Assembly (NCBI GenBank): GCA_014799955.1
Contig: JAAVHB010000052.1
Span: 24,764 to 88,763, forward strand
Source: Butyrivibrio sp.
GTDB lineage: Bacteria > Bacillota > Clostridia > Lachnospirales > Lachnospiraceae
Direction: 5' to 3'
Length of the DNA: 64,000 bases
The position numbers and the translations under genes are program-made. Shown one piece after another: positions 16,898-25,323 of this stretch. How positions within the stretch are numbered: the first letter of the stretch is position 1; each line of letters starts with the position of its first letter. Under the pieces are notes generated by a model. The model made no database searches, was not told the DNA's origin, and worked only from the letters and a program-made list of their open reading frames with translations.

Positions 16898-17611
16898 ATG
16901 GCCGACAAACAGAAAATACTCATTGTTGACGACGACGAAAATATAGCGGAGCTTATTTCGCTCTATCTGATAAAGGAATGCTTTGAAACCAGAATCGTGC
17001 ATGACGGAGAAAGCGCGCTTGTGGCTTTCAAGAGCTTTGAACCGGACCTCATCCTGCTGGATTTGATGCTCCCGGGCATCGACGGCTATCAGGTATGCCG
17101 CGAAATCCGCAAAACTCACAACACTCCGATTATCATGCTTTCGGCAAAGGGCGAGATTTTCGACAAGGTTCTGGGACTTGAGCTGGGAGCCGACGACTAT
17201 ATGATTAAGCCCTTCGACTCCAAAGAGCTTGTCGCAAGGGTAAAGGCGGTACTGCGCCGTTACACCGCCGCCCCCGCTTCGCCGCAGACCCCGGGGCAGA
17301 CGGGCGAGTTTGTGGAATACCCGGACCTCATAATCAATATGACCAACTATTCCGTTGTTTATATGGGACAGAATATAGATATGCCGCCGAAAGAAATCGA
17401 GCTGCTTTATTTTCTCGCCTCATCGCCGAACCAGGTCTTCACGAGAGAACAGCTCCTTGACAACATATGGGGCTATGAATATATAGGCGACACGCGCACG
17501 GTGGACGTGCATATCAAGCGTCTGCGCGAAAAAATACACGACCACGAAAGCTGGAACATCGGCACGGTCTGGGGCATCGGCTATAAATTTGAAACCCACA
17601 GACAGAGGTAG
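16898..17611 (+). CDS. OmpR/PhoB family response regulator
   Basis: A DNA-binding response regulator of 238 residues. The receiver domain (1-120) has the acidic pair in 'LIVDDDENIAE', phospho-acceptor Asp55 in 'LILLDLMLPG' and the 'YMIKPF' lysine near 108. The C-terminal winged helix (about 140-235) carries 'VFTREQLLDNIWGYEY' and 'RTVDVHIKRLREKI', the OmpR/PhoB recognition region. The ATG at 16898 has AGGGGG nine bases upstream; earlier in-frame starts (16868, 16889) lie too near that site. The partner kinase starts two bases after the stop. The signal is unknown; the pair resembles PhoP/PhoR or CssRS types in domain order. Confidence 0.92.
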   Translation: MADKQKILIVDDDENIAELISLYLIKECFETRIVHDGESALVAFKSFEPDLILLDLMLPGIDGYQVCREIRKTHNTPIIMLSAKGEIFDKVLGLELGADDYMIKPFDSKELVARVKAVLRRYTAAPASPQTPGQTGEFVEYPDLIINMTNYSVVYMGQNIDMPPKEIELLYFLASSPNQVFTREQLLDNIWGYEYIGDTRTVDVHIKRLREKIHDHESWNIGTVWGIGYKFETHRQR

Positions 17612-17613
17612 GA

Positions 17614-19032
17614 ATGAAAAACAGGCTGATTTATAAATTCATATCGGGCTTCATTGCCGCGCTGCTTCTGAGCTTCCTTACCATATCGCTCGCGGTCAAT
17701 CACATGACCTACCGCCATATACTTGAGGACGAGGCTGACAGTCTCTATCACGAGGCAACAATAATCGCGGACAGCTACGGCAGCACATATTTCGGCGGAA
17801 ACATGTCGCCCGAATCCCTGCAAAACCAGTTCGCCGCCCTGAACGCTTATCTCGGCTGCGATATAATGCTGCTTGCAAACGACGGTAAAATCATAATCGG
17901 AAGCCCTGAGCCCGGCTTGGATTATGTTGAGGATTTTGACCCCACCGACGGAGCCGCGGGGCATCATCAAATCGGATATTTCTACAATACCTACGACGAA
18001 AAACAGCTCACCGTATTTTATCCGGTGGAGTACCGCTATGCCGTTCTGGGCTATATTGTCATCAATAAGCCCGTTTCATGGATAAAAGCGGACGCGAACG
18101 CCGTTTTCAACTACAATTACATCACGCTTGCCATTGCCTTCGGCTTTTCAGGCATACTGATTTTTATTTTTTACATCAGCATAAACAAACCGCTGCGCAA
18201 GCTCACCGGCGCTACCGAGCGTTACGCCAAGGGCGATTTTTCCGTCAAATCCCGTCTCGGACGCAACGACGAAATCGGCAGGCTCGCGGACTCTCTTGAT
18301 TACATGGCATCCGAGATAGAAAGCCTTAACGGCTACCAGACCAAATTTCTCGCAAATATTTCACATGATTTCCGCTCTCCGCTGACCTCCATAAAAGGCT
18401 ACCTTGAGGCGATGCTCGACGGCACGATTCCCTTGCAGATGCAGGAAAAATATCTTAATATCGTGATTTCCGAAACCGAGCGGCTTACAAAGCTGACCAA
18501 CAATCTTCTGACCATGAACAACTTCAACGAAAACGGAATGGTTCTTGATATCGGTGATTTTGACATAATAAAAATAATAAAGCAGACCATAGAAACCTTC
18601 GAGGGCGAATGCGAAAAAAAGCTCATCAAATTCAAGCTTGTTTTCTCCGAAAAAGCGCTTTACGTAAACGCCGACCAGAGCAAAATCCAGCAGGTCATAT
18701 ACAACCTTATAGACAACGCCATCAAATTCAGCAACAGTGATTCGTCAATAATAATATCCGCCTCCGAAAAGGGCGACAAGATTTCCGTTTCAATAAAGGA
18801 TTTCGGCATCGGCATTCCGAAGGAAAGCATCTCCAAAATATGGGAGCGCTTCTACAAAACCGACCTGTCGCGCGGCAAGGATAAAAAAGGGACCGGTCTC
18901 GGCCTGTCAATTGTCAAGGATATAATCACCGCACATAAAGAATACATCGACGTTGTAAGCACTGAGGGGGTAGGCACCGAGTTCATATTCGCGCTGCCGA
19001 AGGCTAAGACGGAGCGGGATGAATTTATTTAA
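17614..19032 (+). CDS. Membrane sensor histidine kinase
   Basis: A 472-residue kinase partnered with the response regulator two bases upstream. There are membrane helices at about 8-30 and 168-190 with an extracytoplasmic sensor of about 135 residues between them. A HAMP linker (about 190-243) leads to the HisKA domain with phosphorylated His251 in 'NISHDFRSPLTSIKGYLEAM'. The ATPase domain has the N box 'VIYNLIDNAIKFS', G1 'DFGIGIP', F box 'WERFYKTD' and G2 'KGTGLGLS'. All catalytic boxes are present. The sensor domain shows no motif that names a ligand. It ends the mutS2-regulator-kinase run; no clear terminator is visible after the stop. Confidence 0.92.
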   Translation: MKNRLIYKFISGFIAALLLSFLTISLAVNHMTYRHILEDEADSLYHEATIIADSYGSTYFGGNMSPESLQNQFAALNAYLGCDIMLLANDGKIIIGSPEPGLDYVEDFDPTDGAAGHHQIGYFYNTYDEKQLTVFYPVEYRYAVLGYIVINKPVSWIKADANAVFNYNYITLAIAFGFSGILIFIFYISINKPLRKLTGATERYAKGDFSVKSRLGRNDEIGRLADSLDYMASEIESLNGYQTKFLANISHDFRSPLTSIKGYLEAMLDGTIPLQMQEKYLNIVISETERLTKLTNNLLTMNNFNENGMVLDIGDFDIIKIIKQTIETFEGECEKKLIKFKLVFSEKALYVNADQSKIQQVIYNLIDNAIKFSNSDSSIIISASEKGDKISVSIKDFGIGIPKESISKIWERFYKTDLSRGKDKKGTGLGLSIVKDIITAHKEYIDVVSTEGVGTEFIFALPKAKTERDEFI

Positions 19033-19161
19033 ACTAATTTATGAGGTTTCTTTCACAATTCAGTGTCTACAATCCAATAAATTACTTTTCCTTTGATAAA
19101 TCATATGATTGTTATTATAATGAATTTATAATATGATAAAGTATTTATTTAGGCGGTAGCT

Positions 19162-19536
19162 ATGAGTAATAGTTCATTTGATGCAAGAATATTTGGGCAT
19201 AATCTTAGAGAAATGAGAAAATTCAGGAAAATACCGGTTTCAAAACTGGCTCAAAGTATTGATGTGGGAGAAAGACACATAAGCAATCTTGAAACAGGCA
19301 ATTCCAGCCCGTCCGTAAACGCGCTTGTCGGTCTTGCCAACACGCTGAAGGTATCCGCCGATGATTTGCTGTGCGGATGCATAGATTACCGCACGAAAGC
19401 AAATACCGCCCTTATGGAAATATTCGATGATTTATCCGAAGAGGATTTGGATTTTATCATAGAAATAACGAAGGTCATTAAAAATTATATTCATCTTAAG
19501 GAATATAACAACCGAATCAAAGAAGAGTCAAAATAA
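19162..19536 (+). CDS. XRE family helix-turn-helix regulator
   Basis: A small DNA-binding protein of 124 residues. Residues 10-65 form a Cro/CI-type helix-turn-helix ('NLREMRKFRKIPVSKLAQSI' then 'ISNLETGNSSPSVNALVGLA', 'LKVSADDLL'). The C-terminal 55 residues are helical and acidic ('SEEDLDFIIEITKVIKNYI'), probably for dimerisation. AGGCGG lies about seven bases before the ATG. An A+T-rich upstream region (19080-19145) with TATAAT-like boxes gives it its own promoter. It converges on the trmL operon. Target genes are unknown. Confidence 0.85.
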   Translation: MSNSSFDARIFGHNLREMRKFRKIPVSKLAQSIDVGERHISNLETGNSSPSVNALVGLANTLKVSADDLLCGCIDYRTKANTALMEIFDDLSEEDLDFIIEITKVIKNYIHLKEYNNRIKEESK

Positions 19537-19542
19537 GTCCGA

Positions 19543-20037
19543 TTAATCCCATTCAAAGGTACGAGGAGCTCCCGACATCTTAAGTCCGAAAAAATCGTTC
19601 TGGCGAAGCGCCTCATAAAGCACTATCGCCGCCGCGTTCGACAAATTCAGCGAACGGATATCCCCCCACATAGGGATTCTGATTGCCGTATCCTGATATT
19701 CCATAAGGATACTCTCGGGAATTCCCGCGCTCTCCTTCCCGAACATTATATAGCAGCCGTCCTCATAGCGTGCGTCCGAATAAGAGCGCGCCGCCTTGGT
19801 GGTCGCCATATATATCACCGCGCCGGGATTCCTGTTAAGAAAGTCCCGGAAATCATCGTATACCGTTACGTCAAGCTTATCCCAATAATCAAGCCCGGCG
19901 CGCTTAAGCATCTTGTCGTTTATGCGAAAGCCCATAGGCTCGATAAGGTGAAGCCTTGCTCCCGCCGCCACGCAGGTACGCCCGATATTTCCGGTGTTCG
20001 CGGGCATCTCCGGCTCATGTAAAACAATATTCAACAT
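19543..20037 (-). CDS. trmL: tRNA (cytidine/uridine(34)-2'-O)-methyltransferase TrmL
   Basis: A 164-residue SpoU-family (SPOUT) enzyme that adds a 2'-O-methyl group to the wobble base of leucine tRNAs. The motifs are 'NIVLHEPEMPANTGNIGRTC' (motif 1 with the essential Arg), 'YIMFGKESAGIPESIL' (motif 2) and 'RIPMWGDIRSLNLSNAAAIV' (motif 3, the SAM-binding knot). The length is typical for TrmL rather than the larger TrmH or RlmB. It abuts the stop of the CheX-like gene and is the last of a five-gene minus-strand run that starts at 23113. Confidence 0.93.
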   Translation of the reverse strand: MLNIVLHEPEMPANTGNIGRTCVAAGARLHLIEPMGFRINDKMLKRAGLDYWDKLDVTVYDDFRDFLNRNPGAVIYMATTKAARSYSDARYEDGCYIMFGKESAGIPESILMEYQDTAIRIPMWGDIRSLNLSNAAAIVLYEALRQNDFFGLKMSGAPRTFEWD

Positions 20038-20511
20038 TTATTTGCCTTCCGTAATAGTAATATCAAACTCAATAAGCTTATCGCCGTCATAGGTCATGGG
20101 AACGCATATATTCTGAGCGTAAATTCTCTCTATGCTGAAATTACCCTGAACAATTGACGGAGGCGTTATGTCAATAATCACGTTTTTGGTGGAAAGCACT
20201 GTTGCCGCATTGCCGAGTATCATATTACCAAGCTCACTGAGCGCGCTTTTGGATAACTCATCAAGCTCCAAAACAGGCATCATGCACATTCTGGACGCTA
20301 TATCAAGGGCAACCGCTTTTTGGAGTGCCAGAAGCACCTGACCTCCCAGCTGTCCCGTCACACCCAGACATATAACTATTGATGTATCGTCAAAAGACGT
20401 CGTTTTAACATACGGCTTTCCGGCAGTAAGCTTAATCCCGCACGCCGTCTGCACAACGCTTGAGGCAGCTACCAAAAAAGGATTAATATATTCAATGTTC
20501 ATCTGTGCCAT
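20038..20511 (-). CDS. CheX-like chemotaxis phosphatase
   Basis: A protein of 157 residues related to CheX/CheC, which dephosphorylate CheY. It begins 'MAQMNIEYINPFLVAASSVV', the typical CheX start, and has the E-x-x-N active-site signature in 'SELGNMILGNA', followed by the family's pseudo-repeat strand 'DITPPSIVQG'. GGAGGAGA precedes the ATG at 20511; an upstream in-frame start at 20586 would run into the aminotransferase gene and is rejected. No flagellar or chemotaxis genes are adjacent. It may act on a different receiver protein, perhaps the HTH-receiver protein at 36.2 kb, but that link is speculative. Confidence 0.82.
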   Translation of the reverse strand: MAQMNIEYINPFLVAASSVVQTACGIKLTAGKPYVKTTSFDDTSIVICLGVTGQLGGQVLLALQKAVALDIASRMCMMPVLELDELSKSALSELGNMILGNAATVLSTKNVIIDITPPSIVQGNFSIERIYAQNICVPMTYDGDKLIEFDITITEGK

Positions 20512-20527
20512 AGTCTCTCCTCCCCTA

Positions 20528-21688
20528 TTATCTAAGCGTATTAATGAAAATTTCCAGTCTTTCCATAGCCGTTTTAAGATTTTCAAGAGAACTTGCGTAG
20601 GACATTCTCAAAAAACCCTCGCCGCTTTCTCCGAAAGCAGTTCCCGGAACCACCGCAACACGCTGTTCCTCAAGGAAACGCATGGCGAACTCATCCGACG
20701 TGAGCCCGAACTGCGCTATGTTAGGAAAAATATAGAACGCGCCGAAGGGTTCAAAGCATTTAAGTCCCATATCCCGAAGTCTTCCGAGCATAAAGCGTCT
20801 TCTTCTGTCGTACTCCTCACGCATTTTGGAAACCTCATCGTCGCAGCAGCGCAGAGCCTCAACCGCCGCATACTGGCTGTTTGTAGGAGCGCACATTATC
20901 GCAAACTGATGTATTTTTACCATCTGACTGAGTATTACCTTCGGAGCGCAGGCATAGCCGAGCCTCCAGCCCGTCATCGCGTGCGACTTTGAAAAGCCGT
21001 TGATTACAACGGTCCGTTCACGCATACCCTCTACGGACGCAATTGAACAGTGCTTTCCTCCGTATGTAAGCTCCGAATATATCTCGTCGGAGAGCACAAA
21101 AATATCCTTCTCAATACAGATCTTTGCTATCTCCTCCAGCTCCGGCTTTGTCATAACCGCGCCTGTCGGATTGTTGGGAAAAGGCAGTACCAGTATCTTG
21201 GTTTTGGGTGTTATCGCTCCCAAAAGCTCATCCGCCGTCAGTTTGAACTCGTTTTTTTCCTGTAAATTCAGGATTACCGGAACGCCGTCCGCAAGCACAA
21301 CGCAAGGAAGGTACGACACATAACTCGGCTGGGGAATTATAACCTCGTCACCGGGATTGAGCATCGCCCTGAAAGCAAGGTCAATCGCCTCGCTTCCCCC
21401 GACCGTAACGAAAATTTCGCTCTGCGGGTCATAGGAAAGTCCGTAGTGCCTGTTCAGATAATTGTTTATCTCCACTCTCAGCTCCTTAAGACCGGAGTTG
21501 CTCGTATAATATGTTCTTCCTTTTTCGAGCGAATAAATTCCCTCTTCTCTTATTTTCCACGGCGTATCAAAATCCGGTTCGCCGACACCAAGGGATATGG
21601 CGTCCTTCATCTCGCTTACTATATCAAAAAATTTCCGTATGCCCGAGGGCTGAATCGTAACTATTTTATCAGATAAAGGGTTTCTCAT
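20528..21688 (-). CDS. Class I/II pyridoxal-phosphate aminotransferase
   Basis: A 386-residue fold-type I aminotransferase. Key sites are 'ISLGVGEPDFDTP' near the N-terminus, 'GGSEAIDLAFRAML', 'PFPNNPTGAV' (cofactor Asn), 'LSDEIYSELTY' (Asp and Tyr to the pyridine ring) and the Schiff-base Lys in 'NGFSKSHAMTGWRLGY', with the substrate Arg in 'FLRMSYASS'. This set matches the aspartate/aromatic (PatA-like) group. Its start overlaps the stop of the Lrp/AsnC regulator by four bases, so the regulator probably senses an amino acid linked to this enzyme. The exact substrate cannot be settled from sequence. Confidence 0.9.
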   Translation of the reverse strand: MRNPLSDKIVTIQPSGIRKFFDIVSEMKDAISLGVGEPDFDTPWKIREEGIYSLEKGRTYYTSNSGLKELRVEINNYLNRHYGLSYDPQSEIFVTVGGSEAIDLAFRAMLNPGDEVIIPQPSYVSYLPCVVLADGVPVILNLQEKNEFKLTADELLGAITPKTKILVLPFPNNPTGAVMTKPELEEIAKICIEKDIFVLSDEIYSELTYGGKHCSIASVEGMRERTVVINGFSKSHAMTGWRLGYACAPKVILSQMVKIHQFAIMCAPTNSQYAAVEALRCCDDEVSKMREEYDRRRRFMLGRLRDMGLKCFEPFGAFYIFPNIAQFGLTSDEFAMRFLEEQRVAVVPGTAFGESGEGFLRMSYASSLENLKTAMERLEIFINTLR

Positions 21689-22170
21689 GGTGAAACTAAC
21701 ATCCTTTCGTCATTATGCGGAGCGTCAAGAACCGTCCCATGGTCTTTATACTTTTTAAGAACAAAATGAGTTGAGGTGCTGAGCACAGACTCAAGCGAGG
21801 AAAGCTTATTGGCTACAAAAAGAGCCACGTCCTTCATTGTCTTGCCCTCAATAATCACAGTCAAATCAAAATTTCCGGACATAAGGTAGAGCGCATGAAC
21901 CTCGTTGTAATTGTATATTCTCTCGGCGATGGCGTCAAAGCCGTTGCCTCTCTGGGGGGTGACCTTCACCTCTATAAGCGCGGTGACCTTTTCCCTGCTC
22001 GTTTTATCCCAATTAATAAGAGTGTGATACCCGCAGACAATATGCTCCTTCTCCATATCCGCGATTTCGTTCGCGACCGCCGCCTCGCTCTCCCCGAGCA
22101 TAAGCGCCAAATCCGCCAAATCTATTCTGCTGTTTTTTTCAAGCACATCCAAAATCGCTTCCCTGTTCAT
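21685..22170 (-). CDS. Lrp/AsnC family regulator
   Basis: An amino-acid-responsive regulator of 161 residues. The N-terminal winged helix ('ILDVLEKNSRIDLADLALML') is followed by a C-terminal RAM/AsnC ligand domain ('VTALIEVKVTPQRGNGFDAI', 'EVHALYLMSGNFDLTVIIEG'). AGAGGA sits six bases before the ATG at 22170, which is preferred over the upstream in-frame start at 22194. The gene overlaps the aminotransferase by four bases and follows the AIR-synthase-like gene by ten, giving a coupled set. It most likely regulates this operon, as Lrp-type proteins often do. Confidence 0.9.
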   Translation of the reverse strand: MNREAILDVLEKNSRIDLADLALMLGESEAAVANEIADMEKEHIVCGYHTLINWDKTSREKVTALIEVKVTPQRGNGFDAIAERIYNYNEVHALYLMSGNFDLTVIIEGKTMKDVALFVANKLSSLESVLSTSTHFVLKKYKDHGTVLDAPHNDERMLVSP

Positions 22171-22180
22171 ATCTAATCCT

Positions 22181-23113
22181 CTACTTTCTTCCAAGATAGC
22201 TTATTTCATCCTCATTGCGGATTATTTTATCGTTATTATCCGTAAAACGCCCTATCACGCACGACGGTATCCCGGCCTCCGAAAGCTTTGACACAAGCTC
22301 CCTGCCGTCCGCGCAGGCAATCAAAAGGCTTCCCGACGACTTCATTCTGTATGCGTCAATTCCGAAAAAGGTGCTTATTTCAACCGTTTCCTGTCTGAAC
22401 GGAATATTCCTCAAATCTATCTCAAAGCCGTGTCCCGAACCCTCCGCGAAATCCCAGAGCGCTCCGTAAATTCCGCCGTCCGACACATCGTGCATCGCCG
22501 TTGCTCCGAACTTTGCGGCAATACGCGCCTCGTCCCTGACTGTAAGCCATTCGCCGCAATTCTCTATCTGCTCAAAATACCGCGCAGAATAACGCTCAAA
22601 AAGCCTTTCCCGCTGCCCGCCATCGGACAGAATTACAGCGGTCTCCTCAAGCCCGAGCCACTTTGTGACAACGATATCGTCGCCCGGTTTTATATTTTTG
22701 ACAGACATAACTCTGTCCGCGCCGCCGACTGCCGTCACCGTAACGCAGGCGCCGTTCACGCTCCCGCTTACCTCGGTATGCCCTCCGACAAGAGAGGTTT
22801 CGCAGCTTTTGCACGCAGCCGATACGCTTCGCGTAAGAGCCTTAAGCTCCGGCTCGGTAAAATCCGTACCGAGCAAAAAGGCGGCTTCAATTCCGCAAAG
22901 CTCTCCTCCGGCAGCCCAGATATTGTTGGCTGCCTTATAAACGGCAATCCCCGGCATAATCGCGTTTTTTGACAAGCCCACAGCCGTCGCGGAAAGCACG
23001 CGTGCGCCCGCAGCAGGCATATCGGCGCAGTCAACACCGATTCCCGGTCCGCGTCCTATGAGGTTTATCACGCTTCTTTTCAGGATATTGCCCGGAACTT
23101 TGCCCTCCTGCAT
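22181..23113 (-). CDS. AIR synthase-related protein (HypE/PurM superfamily)
   Basis: A protein of 310 residues of the PurM/HypE/ThiL ATP-binding superfamily. The N-terminal part includes 'GIGVDCADMPAAG' and 'TEVSGSVNGACVTVTAVG'; the C-terminal half has 'AMHDVSDGGIYGALWDFAEG', matching the HypE-type 'HDPTRGG' position. The ATG at 23113 with GGGAGG six bases upstream is used; a TTG at 23128 is too close to that site. No hydrogenase genes are nearby, so HypE function is doubtful. Proteins of this kind are often found next to Lrp and aminotransferase genes in Clostridia. The reaction is not known to me. Confidence 0.8.
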   Translation of the reverse strand: MQEGKVPGNILKRSVINLIGRGPGIGVDCADMPAAGARVLSATAVGLSKNAIMPGIAVYKAANNIWAAGGELCGIEAAFLLGTDFTEPELKALTRSVSAACKSCETSLVGGHTEVSGSVNGACVTVTAVGGADRVMSVKNIKPGDDIVVTKWLGLEETAVILSDGGQRERLFERYSARYFEQIENCGEWLTVRDEARIAAKFGATAMHDVSDGGIYGALWDFAEGSGHGFEIDLRNIPFRQETVEISTFFGIDAYRMKSSGSLLIACADGRELVSKLSEAGIPSCVIGRFTDNNDKIIRNEDEISYLGRK

Positions 23114-23226
23114 AACAGCCTCCCGCAAATTTGCCTATATTCTAACATAAAACAACGGCAATTCCAACTGTTTTATCCGAGATATTTCAGATTTTTATTG
23201 ATATTATCGGCTTTTGATTGTATATT

Positions 23227-23331
23227 TTAATTGAGCGCGGAAATCACAATCGGAACTACCATTGCGATTATCAGTACGACCGCGATAACCACGGTTATGA
23301 TTCTCCTGCTTTTTTTATTGCGAAACAGCAC
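23227..23331 (-). CDS. 34-residue small membrane protein
   Basis: A short frame from a GTG at 23331 preceded by AAAGGAG, four bases away. It encodes a basic N-terminus ('MLFRNKKSRRI'), then one hydrophobic helix ('VVIAVVLIIAMVVPIVIS') and a stop. The pattern (KKxRR then a single membrane span) is common among small membrane proteins of Bacillota. It lies in the gap between the AIR-synthase gene and the divergent TPR-like gene. Function is unknown. Confidence 0.55.
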   Translation of the reverse strand: MLFRNKKSRRIITVVIAVVLIIAMVVPIVISALN

Positions 23332-23387
23332 TGTACTCCTTTCAGCAAGACATGGCTTTAAAAGCCGCCGCACGAGGTAAATAATTT

Positions 23388-24023
23388 ATGCAAGAATTTT
23401 TAAGACGAATAGGTCCGCCCATATTTTTCTGTATTCTCATCCTTTGCTTTGAAATATATTATCACCGCAAAAAAGACGACAGACGCAGGGCGAACGCCAA
23501 GCAGCAGTTCTGGGACAGAGAGGCTGAGGCGAACACGGTCCGCCGCAAGGATCTGACCTTCCTGAATTACATGAACATCCCGTTGGATTCTCTTCCCATG
23601 CAGGACACGGGCGATGACGAGATAACCGATTACCAGGATACAGTCCGCAAGCTGTCCGGCAAACGTATCCTGAATCTGGGAGGATTTACCAACACCGACC
23701 TCAAAATGGAGTACGGCGCCGCCAATCTCCCCGAGCTGACCGAATATGATAACAATTATACCACACTTGTCAATATCCTTGCAAAATGGGGCGCAAGGCT
23801 TATTGAGCTTGAGCTTTACGATGACGCCGTGACCGTTCTTGAATACGGAATCTCGATTAAATCGGACGTCAGCCGCAATTTTTATCTGCTCGCCGACGAG
23901 TACAGACGGCGCAGACAGCCCGACAAAATCGACACGCTCATTGAGGCAGCCGAAAAGCTTGAATCCATTATGCAAAAACCGATTCTTCAGAAGCTTGCCG
24001 AGATACGCTCCTACTGCGAATGA
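23388..24023 (+). CDS. Membrane-anchored TPR-like hypothetical protein
   Basis: A 211-residue protein with one N-terminal membrane helix (about 8-26, 'IGPPIFFCILILCFEIYYH') followed by a very basic, Arg-rich cytoplasmic stretch. The C-terminal 80 residues form helical pairs like a tetratricopeptide repeat ('ARLIELELYDDAVTVLEYGI', then 'NFYLLADEYRRRRQPDKIDT'). GAGGTAA lies upstream of the ATG. The stop overlaps the start of the next gene (ATGA), so the two are translated together. TPR-like proteins hold partners; the partner is not evident. Confidence 0.72.
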   Translation: MQEFLRRIGPPIFFCILILCFEIYYHRKKDDRRRANAKQQFWDREAEANTVRRKDLTFLNYMNIPLDSLPMQDTGDDEITDYQDTVRKLSGKRILNLGGFTNTDLKMEYGAANLPELTEYDNNYTTLVNILAKWGARLIELELYDDAVTVLEYGISIKSDVSRNFYLLADEYRRRRQPDKIDTLIEAAEKLESIMQKPILQKLAEIRSYCE

Positions 24024-24463
24024 TGAACGGAGATTTTTCACTGAAAAACTTGCTTAAAAACAGGGACAGCGACGCGTGCCTGTACGTTTTGGGGCTGTTT
24101 CTTTTGCCGTTTCTCGTACTGTGCTGGTTTGGCGCAAAACACGCCGGACTTATTCCCGGCTTCTGCGTTTTCCGCGCGCTTACGGGCATTTACTGCCCCG
24201 GCTGCGGAGGAACACGCGCCTTTCATCTGCTGTTTCACGGCGATATTGCAGGCAGTCTTATGTATAATCCCATTGTCGCATACGGCACCGCTCTGGGAAT
24301 TATTTTTTACGTGAGCCAGACGCTGCGCCTCATAAGCCGCGGCAGAATCAGAGGGTTGCGTATAAACGCCGTTTACCCGATAATCGGCGCGGTGCTTCTT
24401 TTGCTTAACTGGATTGTCAAAAATATGCTGCTCCTGATATGGGAAATCCAACTTATAAATTGA
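24020..24463 (+). CDS. DUF2752 family membrane protein
   Basis: A 147-residue membrane protein with the DUF2752 hallmark 'GIYCPGCGGTRAFHLLFHGD' near residue 50, whose two Cys residues lie in a CPxCG turn. About three hydrophobic helices are visible (about 15-35, 75-95, 120-140). Its start overlaps the TPR-like gene by four bases. The function of DUF2752 is not established. A TTGACA promoter element for the next gene overlaps its stop codon. Confidence 0.85.
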   Translation: MMNGDFSLKNLLKNRDSDACLYVLGLFLLPFLVLCWFGAKHAGLIPGFCVFRALTGIYCPGCGGTRAFHLLFHGDIAGSLMYNPIVAYGTALGIIFYVSQTLRLISRGRIRGLRINAVYPIIGAVLLLLNWIVKNMLLLIWEIQLIN

Positions 24464-24488
24464 CAACGAAACTTTTGTTTTATATAAT
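24460..24488 (+). promoter_or_regulatory. Consensus sigma-A promoter with structured leader
   Basis: TTGACA (24460-24465) and TATAAT (24483-24488) are 17 bases apart, a full consensus match. The leader then folds: CGGATTG (24500-24506) pairs with CAATCCG (24528-24534), with an inner GTGC/GCAC stem. Confidence 0.75.
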
Positions 24489-24578
24489 TTTAGGTGTTTC
24501 GGATTGTGAGAGTGCGACAGCACGGAGCAATCCGCATATCATAAGCATTTTATCAAAAATATTTCTTTGGAGGCTGTT

Positions 24579-25256
24579 ATGGACAACAAACCGGAAGATA
24601 ACCTTGATATCGACAAGTATACCAATTACACATATCAAAGCAGCGAGCCGCAGCCGGCGTCGTGGGATTCGTATTCCGCTCCCGGAGGGAATACCTACTC
24701 CGCCCCGAGCGGGAATACCTATTCGGCTCCCGACGTAAGCACGTACTCCGCTCCTCAGACTACGCAGCCGCAGGCTCCCGCTCAGAACACACAGCCCGTA
24801 TCCGGCGGCAATTTCAACCCTTACGCTCAGGCGGACCCTTACGCAACTCCGCCGCAGCAGCCGCAGACATATCAGCAGACTCCTTATTCCGCGCCCGTCC
24901 GCTATACGCAGCCCGGTCAGTACGAGCAGTATGTATATGTCGGAGGTCCTGATACTCATACCGAGGAACGTCCAAAGGCGGGCAAGGGGCTCTCAATCGC
25001 GGCAATGATTTGCGGAATCGCAAGCATCTGCACCCTTAGCTTTATCCCGGGTATTGTCGCCCTGTGCTTAAGCAAAAATTTCCGCAGGGCAAACGGCGGA
25101 AATCACAACTCCTTTTCCAAAGCCGGTAAAATCTGCGGAATCATCGGCATAGTAGTTTCCGTAATAGCGATTTTTGCATATATAATATTCTTAAGCGCGC
25201 TGATTTTTGAGGCGGCGACGGAAGGCGGTTTTTACGGCAACGAATTTTATTTCTGA
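24579..25256 (+). CDS. DUF4190-type protein with Pro/Gln/Tyr-rich repeats
   Basis: A protein of 225 residues. The first 120 residues are low complexity, rich in Pro, Gln, Tyr and Ser, with the short repeat 'NTYSAP' occurring several times. The C-terminal part has two hydrophobic helices ('LSIAAMICGIASICTLSFIP' and 'GIIGIVVSVIAIFAYIIFL') separated by a basic loop, as in DUF4190 proteins. GGAGG lies before the ATG at 24579; a TTG at 24567 is too close to that site. A consensus promoter lies upstream and a strong terminator follows. Role unknown; such proteins are often tied to the cell envelope. Confidence 0.8.
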   Translation: MDNKPEDNLDIDKYTNYTYQSSEPQPASWDSYSAPGGNTYSAPSGNTYSAPDVSTYSAPQTTQPQAPAQNTQPVSGGNFNPYAQADPYATPPQQPQTYQQTPYSAPVRYTQPGQYEQYVYVGGPDTHTEERPKAGKGLSIAAMICGIASICTLSFIPGIVALCLSKNFRRANGGNHNSFSKAGKICGIIGIVVSVIAIFAYIIFLSALIFEAATEGGFYGNEFYF

Positions 25257-25264
25257 CGCAAACG

Positions 25265-25303
25265 CGCGGAGGGCTCCATACGCTCCTCCGCGTTTTTATT
25301 TTT
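25265..25303 (+). terminator. Rho-independent terminator after the DUF4190-type gene
   Basis: Perfect 8-bp stem CGCGGAGG (25265-25272) with CCTCCGCG (25285-25292), then TTTTTATTTTT. Confidence 0.9.
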
Positions 25304-25323
25304 GACAAAATCCGGAGGCTGCT

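Noticed and set aside
15943-16923. A 326-codon frame opposite mutS2
   Set aside because: It overlaps the conserved MutS2 coiled coil and Smr domain on the other strand and shows no domain or ribosome binding site.
22181-23113. Hydrogenase maturation factor HypE proper
   Set aside because: The superfamily match is clear, but no hydrogenase genes are nearby and the C-terminal Cys expected for HypE cyanation ('PRIC' end) is missing; the protein ends 'ISYLGRK'.
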